A DNA stretch of 64,000 nucleotides, from NCBI RefSeq assembly GCF_022012415.1, contig NZ_JAKLTR010000005.1, positions 248,001-312,000 of the forward strand, written 5' to 3'. Made by a program: the position numbers and the translations under genes. The stretch's first letter is position 1. Each line of letters begins with the position of its first letter. Of the stretch, positions 34,021-42,179 are shown one piece after another. Origin of the DNA: Terrimonas ginsenosidimutans. Lineage in GTDB: Bacteria; Bacteroidota; Bacteroidia; Chitinophagales; Chitinophagaceae. The notes below the pieces were generated by a model. That model did not search any database and was not told the DNA's origin. It saw nothing but the letters and a program-made list of their open reading frames with translations.

Positions 34021-34028
34021 TATTTTTG
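34021..34028 (+). promoter_or_regulatory. tRNA-Ser promoter -7 box
   Basis: TATTTTTG, exact consensus, 34 nt before the mature tRNA 5' end. Confidence 0.55.
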
Positions 34029-34062
34029 CAGCCCCTAATCCGGCAGTAATGCCAGATTGTTC

Positions 34063-34149
34063 GGAGACGTGTCCGAGTGGTTGAAGGAGCACGCCTGGAA
34101 AGTGTGTATACGGGAAACCGTATCGCGAGTTCGAATCTCGCCGTCTCCG
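34063..34149 (+). tRNA. tRNA-Ser, anticodon GGA
   Basis: 87 nt. Acceptor stem GGAGACG / CGTCTCC, discriminator G; CCA is not encoded. Anticodon stem CACGC/GTGTG around loop CTGGAAA gives anticodon GGA (codons UCC and UCU). A long variable arm (TACGGGAAACCGTA) and T-arm GCGAG-TTCGAAT-CTCGC confirm a type II serine tRNA. Confidence 0.97.
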
Positions 34150-34153
34150 CCCC

Positions 34154-34188
34154 GCCCGCCTTAGCTTTTGCGAAGGCGGGCTTTTCAT
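34154..34188 (+). terminator. Terminator after tRNA-Ser
   Basis: GCCCGCCTT (34154-34162) pairs exactly with AAGGCGGGC (34173-34181), then TTTT. The loop AGCTTTTGCG resembles that of the hairpin at 7567. Confidence 0.85.
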
Positions 34189-34835
34189 TTATAGGACGCC
34201 CCGTTTTGCGGATGAGGAGGAAGGGGAGGAAAGTTTAAAAGTTTAAAAGTTTAAAAATTTCATGGGTTCACTGGGTTTCAGAGGTTCCGTAGATTGATAT
34301 CCTGTAAAAGGTTAGCAGGTCCTGGGGCTCTTATGACTTCCGGGGGGCGGGGTAATATACCCGTGTCGCGGGACGATCCGTTTACCGCCGGCGCGCTGCG
34401 ATCCATTCAGCGCCGCGCACGCAGATTCATTCATCGCTGCGCGCGCAGGTCAGAAATGGGCATACGACAGCACCCGCATTGCTGCGTTTGACTGTCGTCG
34501 CCCACTTTTTATTTGTATCATTCCACATTTCCTATCTCATTCTTCCTTTTTTTGATCATAGATGCAATAAAAAAACGCACCGCCCTTTTCAGGACTGCCC
34601 TCCTCCACCAGTCCTGAAAATGACGGTGACTAAGAAATTTCTCTGTTGTAAATATCGCTTTATGCAAAAGGGAATCCATGGGAAAAAGACAGGATCTAAC
34701 GGGAAAATAACGGAAGTATAGCGGTGAATAAACGACCGGTAATTTATGCGCAAGAACTCATCCTGCAATTGATCATCACCTGAGATCGGTGCCGGAAGAG
34801 CTTTTATGAAAAGCGACTTACCGGGTAGCAGGTCG
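34189..34835. other. Long intergenic stretch without a supported gene
   Basis: About 650 bp. It holds a one-armed AAGTTTAAA tandem (34229-34257), a GC-rich part (34370-34450) with repeated GCGCGC pieces, and a perfect inverted pair TTTTCAGGACT (34586-34596) with AGTCCTGAAAA (34610-34620). On the minus strand that pair is followed after 14 nt by a T-run, so it could end XRE gene transcription. Open frames here lack gene features. Confidence 0.5.
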
Positions 34836-35060
34836 TTAAGGCGAAGAGACAAAGTCGTCCTCCCTAAATTCCAGGATGTCTCCCGGCTGACAATCCAATA
34901 CCTTACAAATCGCCTCAAGCGTACTAAAACGGATCGCTTTGGCTTTGCCGGTTTTGAGAATGGACAGATTCGCCAGGGTCAAACCAACTTTTTCAGAAAG
35001 TTCATTCAGTGACATCTTCCTTTTCGCCATCATCACATCAAGGTTTACAATAATTGCCAT
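34836..35060 (-). CDS. XRE-family helix-turn-helix regulator
   Basis: 74 residues, a single HTH domain: MAKRKMSLNELSEKVGLTLANLSILKTGKAKAIRF with the turn near NLSILKTG, ending LDCQPGDILEF. This small XRE type is regularly paired with a DUF2975 membrane protein, and here its ATG lies 3 nt after the DUF2975 stop. Likely autoregulates through the palindrome at 35646-35672 (inference). Confidence 0.9.
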   Translation of the reverse strand: MAIIVNLDVMMAKRKMSLNELSEKVGLTLANLSILKTGKAKAIRFSTLEAICKVLDCQPGDILEFREDDFVSSP

Positions 35061-35063
35061 TGG

Positions 35064-35606
35064 TTAAACAGTCAGTTCGTTTTCAGTTTGAATTTCAATT
35101 CCCTTTTTAAAGACCTGCGCAATGATGAAAAGTGTTACGGCCATAAACAACCACACGTCCCCACCGTCAAAATGCAGCTGGTTAACATCCGGTAAACTCG
35201 CGCCATTGTTTTTTAGCCAATGTGAATAGTTCATCCCGGAAGTACAGAATATCCCGATCAGCAAAGTGATGAAAGACGCAGTATTGATAAAGCGGACAAG
35301 CGGCTGATTAAATGGCTGCGCGAGACTCAGGTTTTTATTAAAAAGAACCCTGATGATAAGGTAAAACAATACAGCCTTTAATACTGAGATGATGGTAATG
35401 ACGACCACAACCGTAAAAAAGTGAGAACGATCATAGCGGAGAAGCGCTGACAGATCAACCTCCTTCCATAAATATTTCACAGCCTCCGGTTTAACCAGCG
35501 CAAACACGGCATTGGTGAGATAGCCACCGGCTTCTATGCATAAGCCAATAAATATGATGCAGGCAAGGATAAGCAGTATCCTTAAAATGAGTTGTGTAGA
35601 AACCAT
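35064..35606 (-). CDS. DUF2975 membrane protein
   Basis: 180 residues with four membrane segments (about 5-28, 62-88, 105-125 and 150-168). The layout and the downstream XRE partner match DUF2975. Function unknown; the pair is thought to act as a membrane-linked regulator. First gene of the two-gene operon. Confidence 0.82.
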   Translation of the reverse strand: MVSTQLILRILLILACIIFIGLCIEAGGYLTNAVFALVKPEAVKYLWKEVDLSALLRYDRSHFFTVVVVITIISVLKAVLFYLIIRVLFNKNLSLAQPFNQPLVRFINTASFITLLIGIFCTSGMNYSHWLKNNGASLPDVNQLHFDGGDVWLFMAVTLFIIAQVFKKGIEIQTENELTV

Positions 35607-35634
35607 CTTATAGCTTTTTCAGTTATTTGATATT

Positions 35635-35672
35635 CAAATATGATAAATATTTATCGAAAAACGATAAATATT
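35635..35672 (-). promoter_or_regulatory. Operator and promoter of the DUF2975-XRE operon
   Basis: A perfect 11-bp inverted repeat AATATTTATCG / CGATAAATATT with a 5-A spacer (35646-35672). Directly next to it on the minus strand is CATATTTG (35635-35642), one base from the -7 consensus. The palindrome covers the stretch just upstream of the -7 box, where a repressor would block polymerase. Confidence 0.65.
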
Positions 35673-35794
35673 GCTCTCTTTTTTTCAGAATCTTTTTCTG
35701 CCATTGCCAATCCCGGCGGCCTTCGCCCTGGATTTACGGGTTTGCAGATCGCACAAAATGGCGTACTTAGCACCTGATCAACGATTCACGCGCG

Positions 35795-36487
35795 ATGGAG
35801 CAAAATGATACCAAACGTCTTTCCCGGTTAACCGCCATTCTTACCCAGCTGCAAACGAAACGGATGATCACCGCACCGGAGCTTGCGGCAAAATTCTCTG
35901 TTAGTGTACGAACGATATACAGAGACATCCGCGCCCTGGAGCAGGCCGGTGTACCCATTCTGACAGAAGACGGTCGTGGCTATTTATTAATGGAACACTA
36001 CCGGTTGCCGCCTGTGACATTTACCGAACAGCAGGCGAATGCATTGATCATTGCCGAACAACTGGTATTGAAGAATAAAGATGCTTCATTCATCAAAGAC
36101 TATTCGGAAGCAATAGATAAAATCAAGGCTGTTCTAAGGCATAGCGTGAAAGACAAAGCGAATCTGCTGGCTGAAAGAACACGCTTCGCACAAAACCTCC
36201 ACCGTGAACGCAGTAGCAGTAATCTCTCCGATCTCCAGTTCGCACTCACCAATTTCTGCCTTACCAAAATTGACTACACCAATGAGACCGGTAAAGTATC
36301 CACCCGTTTGATCGAGCCATTTGCTTTGCTTAGTACGCAGGAAAACTGGCTGCTGGTCGCATGGTGCCGTCTGCGGGAAGAATTCAGGTATTTCCGGTTG
36401 GACAGGATCGCGACGCTGGATGTGCGGACCGAAAAGTTCACTCCTCATAAAATGACATTGCAGCAGTTTTTTGATAAAAATTATTGA
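35795..36487 (+). CDS. HTH/WYL-domain transcriptional regulator
   Basis: 230 residues. N-terminal winged helix (RLSRLTAILTQLQ ... TAPELAAKFSVSVRTIYRDI) of the DeoR/HTH_11 type, then a WYL-type ligand-sensing domain (about 130-230) with the conserved segment ENWLLVAWCRLREEFRYFRLDRI. Such proteins sense small ligands or nucleic acids. Possible targets are the DUF1761-YdeI genes that follow 75 nt downstream. Confidence 0.88.
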   Translation: MEQNDTKRLSRLTAILTQLQTKRMITAPELAAKFSVSVRTIYRDIRALEQAGVPILTEDGRGYLLMEHYRLPPVTFTEQQANALIIAEQLVLKNKDASFIKDYSEAIDKIKAVLRHSVKDKANLLAERTRFAQNLHRERSSSNLSDLQFALTNFCLTKIDYTNETGKVSTRLIEPFALLSTQENWLLVAWCRLREEFRYFRLDRIATLDVRTEKFTPHKMTLQQFFDKNY

Positions 36488-36529
36488 CCCGCCGAACACC
36501 CCTGACATAGGGCTGTCAGACCTCCGTTC

Positions 36530-36537
36530 TAGTTTTG
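36530..36537 (+). promoter_or_regulatory. Promoter -7 box of the DUF1761-YdeI operon
   Basis: TAGTTTTG, exact TAnnTTTG match, 25 nt before the ATG at 36563. Confidence 0.55.
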
Positions 36538-36562
36538 TTGGACCGTTTTAAACAACTCAATT

Positions 36563-36982
36563 ATGACCGGTCATTTATCAAATCTTCACTGGATCAGCAT
36601 CCTGATCGCATTTGTCGTATACGCTGCGCTGGGCGCCCTTTGGTTTACAGTATTTTTCAGTCGCCAGTACAAAATCTCCCTCGGCCGTAAGGATGAAGTT
36701 TTACAAAATAAAGCGCCGATCTTTATAGTGGGGCCAATGATCTGTTCCTTATTGATCATTATTGCAACGGCGATCCTGATCAACGCATTACAGGTACACA
36801 CAATTGACGGAGCGCTGTTTTTTGCATTCGTTGCCGGCATCGGGTATCTGTTCGCCAACACCGTGAATATCGCGATCAATCCGAATATGCCCAACCCGAT
36901 CCGCTATGGGATCATTACCGGAACCTATCATCTGGCGGGCATGGTGATTGCATCCATCATCTTAACTTTTATAAAATGGTAA
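36563..36982 (+). CDS. DUF1761 membrane protein
   Basis: 139 residues with four membrane helices, starting with an HWISILIAFVVYAALGALWFTVFF helix and the motif LGR in the first loop, typical of DUF1761. Function unknown. Its stop overlaps the start of the following YdeI-like gene by 7 bp, so they are translationally coupled. Confidence 0.8.
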   Translation: MTGHLSNLHWISILIAFVVYAALGALWFTVFFSRQYKISLGRKDEVLQNKAPIFIVGPMICSLLIIIATAILINALQVHTIDGALFFAFVAGIGYLFANTVNIAINPNMPNPIRYGIITGTYHLAGMVIASIILTFIKW

Positions 36983-37560
36983 CAGCGAAAGACACGGAAG
37001 TATTTTATCCGGCAAATGCAAAAGAATGGCGGCAATGGTTACAAAAGAACCATCGCTCAAAGCAATCTGTATGGGTGATCTATTATAAAAAGAAGGCAAA
37101 CCATCCAACCGTAACGCATTCCGAAGCCGTTGATGAAGCCTTGTGTTTCGGTTGGATCGACAGCACGCGTGTTTCGCTGGGTGATGATCAGTTCAAACAG
37201 TTTTTCTGTAAGCGAAAACCAACCAGTGTCTGGTCAAAGATCAATAAAGCAAAGGTCCAGAAACTGATCGATGAAAAAAAGATGATGCCGGCTGGCTGGA
37301 AAAGTATCGAAACAGCGAAGGAAAATGAATCCTGGTCGATCCTTGATGATGTGGAAGAGCTGAAGATCCCTGCCGATCTTTCCAAAGCATTCCGGCGTCA
37401 TGCGGGCTCCAAAGCATTTTTCAACAGCCTGAGCAAGTCGGTAAAGAAAATGATGCTGCAATGGCTGGTCCTTGCGAAACGGGAGGAAACAAGAGAGAAG
37501 CGCCTGGAAGAAATTGCGTCTAATGCGGCGGCCGGGCAAAGACCGAAGCCGTTTCGTTAG
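36976..37560 (+). CDS. YdeI/OmpD-associated family protein
   Basis: 194 residues. Family landmarks: VFYPANAKEWRQWLQKNH, SVWVIYYKKKANHPTVTHSEAVDEALCFGWIDS and KRKPTSVWSKINKAKV, followed by a basic C-terminal helical region. YdeI-like proteins are linked to envelope stress and peptide resistance in enterics; the mechanism is not known. Overlaps DUF1761 by 7 bp. Confidence 0.87.
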   Translation: MVTAKDTEVFYPANAKEWRQWLQKNHRSKQSVWVIYYKKKANHPTVTHSEAVDEALCFGWIDSTRVSLGDDQFKQFFCKRKPTSVWSKINKAKVQKLIDEKKMMPAGWKSIETAKENESWSILDDVEELKIPADLSKAFRRHAGSKAFFNSLSKSVKKMMLQWLVLAKREETREKRLEEIASNAAAGQRPKPFR

Positions 37561-37698
37561 GAATATTGGGCATCGGTCGTGGAAACACCGCAGGTTAGTT
37601 GCCAGCAGCATGGCCCGGCGGGATAACAAATTTGCGATCACAAAAGCTGAATTATGACCGGTACACATTATCCTCTTCGATTGCCGTAATTTTCCACC

Positions 37699-38307
37699 AT
37701 GAAACTGCATCTACGTATCGTTCAGGCGCGTCAGGAAAAAGGGCTTACACAGGAAGAACTGGCTGAACTTGCAGGCGTATCTGCCCGTACAATTCAACGC
37801 ATTGAAAGCGGCGACAGTGTTCCGCGGAATTTTACCGTTAAGGCGATCGCTACCGCTCTGGACCAGTCATTCGAGCAATTGATGCGTGAAGAACCCGTCC
37901 CCCACTTTGCTCAAACAGCTCCAGTATTGGATGATCAGCATTTCCTGAGAATGCTTAACCTTTCCTGCTTTTCTTACATGATCATACCCTATGTTCATTT
38001 CCTGATACCACGGCATGTGCTAAAAAGCGAACCAATTCTGAACAGGGAGACTGGTCTGTTCGCAAGAAAGCTGATAAGGGAACAGGTTTCCTGGGTGGTT
38101 ATTTTTCACTTATCGCTGATCCTGACCCTGGCCTATAATCTCATCGTGGTGAAAATGTTTGGTAACCGGCATCTTGTGGTAAGCTACCTGTGGCCGTTCT
38201 TTATTATGTATCTGGTAAATGCGGTGATCATTTCTTTGAACGCAGTAAGAATAAAAAACAATTTCAAGTCGTTGAATACCAGCAATGGTCTCCTAAATGT
38301 CGGGTAA
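37699..38307 (+). CDS. XRE-type regulator with C-terminal membrane segments
   Basis: 202 residues. Residues 1-65 form an XRE HTH (QEKGLTQEELAELAGVSARTIQRIESG). Residues 90-190 hold about three membrane helices, resembling DUF4870-like membrane halves. This makes it a membrane-tethered HTH protein. TAATTTTC (37687-37694), one base from the -7 consensus, ends 4 nt before the ATG, another possible leaderless start. Confidence 0.82.
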   Translation: MKLHLRIVQARQEKGLTQEELAELAGVSARTIQRIESGDSVPRNFTVKAIATALDQSFEQLMREEPVPHFAQTAPVLDDQHFLRMLNLSCFSYMIIPYVHFLIPRHVLKSEPILNRETGLFARKLIREQVSWVVIFHLSLILTLAYNLIVVKMFGNRHLVVSYLWPFFIMYLVNAVIISLNAVRIKNNFKSLNTSNGLLNVG

Positions 38308-38362
38308 ATGTCGTGTCAGGGCAGCGGCGATGTCTATAGATTTGCTGCATAAAAATCAGCAG

Positions 38363-39316
38363 ATGTTATTTTTCAAAAAGCTTTGTTTGTCTCTGGCTAC
38401 CGTTATTTTCTTCCTGAACGCAACTGCTCAAAATATCGCGCCGAACTATCTTGAATTTTCCGGCGACCTGCAGACGATTCCTTTCCGGTGGAAGGCGGAT
38501 AGCCTGAACGGAGCCTGGGATCGCCATGCCGCAATACTGATACCGGTTAAACTAAAGAACTGTCCAAAAGAGTTCTTCATGCAATTTGACCTCGGCGCAC
38601 CTTCTTCGCTTGTGTATACCCAACAACTGGCGTCCATAGCAAAGCTCTTTCCAAAAGCTGTTCCCACCCTTGATTCGAATTCAAAGATCCATTCATTTGA
38701 ATTTACGGCAGGTAAGACAAAGATCAAAGCTCAGGAGATCGCTGCCATAAGTATGAAGGGGGAAATTGACTGGCGTAAAAATTCAGTTAATATTATTGGC
38801 ACTCTCGGCTCCGATCTGATAGATAACCGCGAGGTAGTGATCGACTACCCCGGGCAAAAATTGTTGATCAATTGCACACCGGGTGATGATACAGTTTGGC
38901 ACTTGAGCGACCTCCTGTATACGAGGCGAAGCGTACTATTGCCCGCCGTTATCCAGGGAAAACAAACCATTCTGTATTTTGACACAGGATCCAGTGCCTT
39001 CGAATTGCTGACAAATGAAAAGACAGCCCACGCACTGGCAACAACGGATGCTGCTGCATCAAGATACCCGGTCAGTTCATGGGGTAAGACCCTTACGGCG
39101 GTCAGTCTCCCGACCGCCGACAGTATCACCATTGCCGGGGTGAAGCTGCCTTTGAATAAAGCTACCTATATAGAAGGTGTGAGTGATTCACAAATAAATC
39201 AAATGATGAAGATGGGGATCGGAGGAATGACGGGAAATAAGCTATTCCTCCATTCGAAATTGTATCTGGATCTTAAGAATAAGAAATTTGCACTGATCTC
39301 ATCTTCCACGAAGTGA
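38363..39316 (+). CDS. Secreted retropepsin-like aspartyl protease
   Basis: 317 residues from the ATG at 38363, chosen because a signal peptide follows (MLFFKKLCLSLATVIFF ... ATAQ); an ATG at 38330 would add 11 residues. Two pepsin-like half-sites can be seen: FDLGAPSSLVY and FDTGSSAFELL, the second with the canonical DTG. The first has DLG, so activity is uncertain. Expected in the periplasm or outer membrane. Substrate unknown. Confidence 0.7.
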   Translation: MLFFKKLCLSLATVIFFLNATAQNIAPNYLEFSGDLQTIPFRWKADSLNGAWDRHAAILIPVKLKNCPKEFFMQFDLGAPSSLVYTQQLASIAKLFPKAVPTLDSNSKIHSFEFTAGKTKIKAQEIAAISMKGEIDWRKNSVNIIGTLGSDLIDNREVVIDYPGQKLLINCTPGDDTVWHLSDLLYTRRSVLLPAVIQGKQTILYFDTGSSAFELLTNEKTAHALATTDAAASRYPVSSWGKTLTAVSLPTADSITIAGVKLPLNKATYIEGVSDSQINQMMKMGIGGMTGNKLFLHSKLYLDLKNKKFALISSSTK

Positions 39317-39326
39317 CGGCGATTAA

Positions 39327-39860
39327 TTATTTACTGATCCAATCACGCTTATCAATCTTATACACAAAGTTCTCTTTGGGTGCTTCGCCAAAATAGGTCA
39401 CTTGCTGTTCCCCGACTTTTTTGGCTCCAACACGACCAATGGCAATTTGTGATCTGGTATTGTTCGCACCTATGTGAAAGTAGACTTTAGAAACAAACTG
39501 GAAGATATAATCCAGCATCAGTTTTTTTACGGACAGATTAAAGCCGGTACCCCAGTAAGCGGTGGCATAAAAAGTATATCCGATCAGGATGCTGTCATCA
39601 GCTTCGTCATAATCGTAGAACCTCGTAGATCCTGCCACCTGGCCTGTTTTCTTATCTACGATCTTGAATGCACCCTTGCTTTGGACCGCTCCGTCAAAGA
39701 ACACACGGAATACTTCAGTTTTCCATCGGTCTTTGTTCGGGTGCTGTTCCCATACTTTAGGGTCGGAAGCTACTGCGTACAGTTGTTCAAATTCTTCTTC
39801 CTTCAACGGAATAAGGATTGCATTTTCATTTTCCAGTACTGGTTGAATATTGATCTCCAT
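39327..39860 (-). CDS. GNAT acetyltransferase, RimJ/RimL type
   Basis: 177 residues. Motifs of the ribosomal-protein/small-molecule acetyltransferase branch: LIPLKEEEFEQLYAVASDP, STRFYDYDEADDSILIGYTF, YWGTGFNLSVKKLMLDY and ANNTRSQIAIGRVGAKKVGE. Lies 8 nt after paiB in the same direction, as in PaiA/PaiB-like pairs. Confidence 0.87.
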   Translation of the reverse strand: MEINIQPVLENENAILIPLKEEEFEQLYAVASDPKVWEQHPNKDRWKTEVFRVFFDGAVQSKGAFKIVDKKTGQVAGSTRFYDYDEADDSILIGYTFYATAYWGTGFNLSVKKLMLDYIFQFVSKVYFHIGANNTRSQIAIGRVGAKKVGEQQVTYFGEAPKENFVYKIDKRDWISK

Positions 39861-39868
39861 GTCTGATT

Positions 39869-40477
39869 TTATTTAAGGTTATGCATGTATGTAGCGAGTT
39901 CTTGTTCCGTTGCATGGCCGGTTCCGCTGAGTGAAGCAATGATCCGGGATCTTTCTTCTGCCGTCTTATTCTGACTCAGCTTTTTCTGCCCTTCAAGCCT
40001 GCTCACTTCTATTTCGAAAGCTACAATACCCTTCATCATTCCGGTAATAAATTTTGCAGGCAAGCTATTCCATTGTTTTTGATAACTGCTTTCGTATGAT
40101 GAGATCATTTGTTCAAGCATATTCTTTTTCGATGCATCATCATGTAAGATCTTTGCTTTCCCAAACGCATGAACGGTAACATAGTTCCAGGTGGGAACAG
40201 ATTCATGTTTGTCGTAGTGAGCCGGAGAAATATATGCATGTGGTCCGTTAAAGATGATCAGCGAAATACTCTCTTCAATATGTTTAGCCTGCTCATTTGC
40301 TGCGCTGAAGTGAGACCGTAACGTTAATATTCCGCCCGTATCATCTATTGCAAAAGGAAGAAGTGTCGCTGAAGGGATGCCATCGATGTTGGTGATCATG
40401 CTGGCAAAGCTGTGCTGCTTTAGAAACCCGATCTTCTCCTGTTGATCTTCAAAGCGGAATGAATGAGGTATATGCAT
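39869..40477 (-). CDS. FMN-binding PaiB-like protein
   Basis: 202 residues from the ATG at 40477 (MHIPHSFRF). Split-barrel flavin-binding fold of the PaiB family ('FMN-binding negative transcriptional regulator'): FASMITNIDGIPSATLLPF, HFSAANEQ, FNGPHAYISPAHY and VPTWNYVTVHAFG. Probably FMN-dependent; the regulator role comes from Bacillus PaiB and is not evident here. Divergent from a MocR regulator with operator-like repeats between them. Confidence 0.9.
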   Translation of the reverse strand: MHIPHSFRFEDQQEKIGFLKQHSFASMITNIDGIPSATLLPFAIDDTGGILTLRSHFSAANEQAKHIEESISLIIFNGPHAYISPAHYDKHESVPTWNYVTVHAFGKAKILHDDASKKNMLEQMISSYESSYQKQWNSLPAKFITGMMKGIVAFEIEVSRLEGQKKLSQNKTAEERSRIIASLSGTGHATEQELATYMHNLK

Positions 40478-40493
40478 TGTCAATTTTGATTCT

Positions 40494-40501
40494 CAAATGT
40501 A
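40494..40501 (-). promoter_or_regulatory. paiB-GNAT operon promoter -7 box
   Basis: TACATTTG on the minus strand, exact consensus, 16 nt before the ATG at 40477. Confidence 0.65.
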
Positions 40502-40508
40502 TTATACT

Positions 40509-40556
40509 ATTGGATTACCTTTGTAGTCCAATTATTAAACAATGAGTAGTCCAATT
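40509..40556. promoter_or_regulatory. Operator for the MocR regulator, overlapping its promoter
   Basis: An inverted repeat ATTGGATTAC-4-GTAGTCCAAT (40509-40532, one mismatch) and a second direct copy GTAGTCCAATT at 40546-40556 give two half-sites 23 bp apart. MocR proteins are known to bind direct repeats combined with an inverted one. The -7 box TACCTTTG (40516-40523) lies inside the inverted repeat, so binding would affect the regulator's own promoter and reach the paiB promoter at 40494. Confidence 0.7.
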
Positions 40557-42032
40557 TTAGCCCTTATCCTGTCCGGTTTAAAGCGCAGTAGCGGCAATGA
40601 TCGTGCTGTTTATCTACAGCTTGCGGACAATATCCTGGTGCTGATCAGAAATGGTCGTCTAAGTAGCGGGCAACGGCTGCCGCCAACTCGGGAACTGGCG
40701 GGCTATCTTCAGTTGAATCGTGTGACTGTCTCAAAAGCGTATGAGGAGTTGCAGATGCAGGGCTGGTTGGAGAGCTTTACAGGAAAAGGGACATTTGTGA
40801 CCGCGCATCTTCCCGGGAATAATTTGAAATTGCAGCATAAGTCAACGGTTGGAACTGCATTAAAGAAAGCTGGTTTTCCGATAGCGGAAAAAGATTATCT
40901 GGATAAAAAGATCACGCTGGTAGATTGCCCGCTTCACCTGGACGATGGCTTCCCGGATGTAAAGCTTGCTCCACTGAAAGAATTGTACAGAAGTTACCGC
41001 GCACAGTTAAGCAGAGGAAGTCTGTACTCAAGGTTTGGCGCATACAGTTCTCCGTTTGGGTCCCTATACTATCGCGAAGCGTTGTCAAAGTATCTTAATG
41101 AAACAAGAGGAATGAAGACGACAGGGGCAAATGTCCTGTCTGTCAACGGTACCGTTATGGGGTTGAATCTTGTTTGCAGTGCATTGATCAATCCGGGGGA
41201 TATCGTTGTATCTGGTATACCCGGTTGGGGACGTGCGGAAAAGAACTTCCTTCATGCGGGAGCGAAACATATCGGGATCCCGGTTGATGAAAATGGAATC
41301 GTCGTTGACGCATTGGAAAAGATCTGCCGTAAGAAGAAGGTCAGACTGGTTTATGTAACAGCGCATCATCATTATCCAACCACCGTATCGCTGAAGATCG
41401 ACAGAAGGTTGAAATTACTTGCGCTGGCGAAAGAGTACGGATTTGTCATCCTGGAAGATGACTATGATTTTGATTTTCATTATGCGCATAAGCCGCTGCT
41501 TCCGCTTGCCGCAACGGATGATCACGGAATGGTGATCTATTGCGGGTCATTCAGTAAAAGTTTTTCACCTGCTTTCCGGATGGGATACCTGGTGGCGGCG
41601 GAAAATGTAATAGAGCATCTCGGGCGGGTGCGAATGCTGATCGACAGACAGGGAGATCATATCCTTGATAATGCAATGGGCGACCTGTTGAAGGATGGTA
41701 CGATCCAGCGTTATCTTAGAAAAGCGATCGCTGTTTATCGCGGGAGACGCGATGCGTTTTGCCAATCCCTCCATGACCATTTAAGTGACGTTGTAAAGTT
41801 TAGCATTCCTGAGGGAGGAATGTCTGTGTGGGTGCAGTTTGCAAAGAAGATCGACCTGGAGAGGCTTTCCTTGTTGGCACGTGAACGGGGATTGTTCATT
41901 TCTGATGGCAAAGCTTTCAAATATTCCGCATTTGATAAAAACGCGCTTAGACTTGGTTTCGCATCTTCGACGCCGGAGGAGTTGGAGGAAAGCATACGCA
42001 TTTTAAGCCGGATTATTCGTTCAAAGCGTTGA
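40542..42032 (+). CDS. MocR-family regulator (GntR HTH fused to aminotransferase fold)
   Basis: 496 residues. N-terminal winged helix: VYLQLADNILVLIRNGRLSSGQRLPPTRELAGYLQLNR pattern, residues 20-95. Class I aminotransferase fold from about 120: HHHYPTTVSLKIDRRL, LEDDYDFDFHYAHKPLLPL and the PLP-Lys segment CGSFSKSFSPAFRMGYLV. Such regulators use PLP or an aminated compound as effector (PdxR, GabR). Divergent from paiB, which is the likely target along with itself. Confidence 0.93.
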   Translation: MSSPILALILSGLKRSSGNDRAVYLQLADNILVLIRNGRLSSGQRLPPTRELAGYLQLNRVTVSKAYEELQMQGWLESFTGKGTFVTAHLPGNNLKLQHKSTVGTALKKAGFPIAEKDYLDKKITLVDCPLHLDDGFPDVKLAPLKELYRSYRAQLSRGSLYSRFGAYSSPFGSLYYREALSKYLNETRGMKTTGANVLSVNGTVMGLNLVCSALINPGDIVVSGIPGWGRAEKNFLHAGAKHIGIPVDENGIVVDALEKICRKKKVRLVYVTAHHHYPTTVSLKIDRRLKLLALAKEYGFVILEDDYDFDFHYAHKPLLPLAATDDHGMVIYCGSFSKSFSPAFRMGYLVAAENVIEHLGRVRMLIDRQGDHILDNAMGDLLKDGTIQRYLRKAIAVYRGRRDAFCQSLHDHLSDVVKFSIPEGGMSVWVQFAKKIDLERLSLLARERGLFISDGKAFKYSAFDKNALRLGFASSTPEELEESIRILSRIIRSKR

Positions 42033-42179
42033 TCGATAATTCTTACAGAAGATTTTCGGGAAACAAAAAGAAGCAGAATATCACGAAAAGATATAGAACA
42101 TAGTTTTTAAATATACTGTTTTCAGGGGATGCGGCAGTGTTGTATTGTCAGATACTTTTATTGCCTAAACCAAAACAGT

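Noticed and set aside
34294-34721. Short frames after tRNA-Ser
   Set aside because: GC-rich or low-quality translations without motifs; the stretch also holds repeats and a hairpin.
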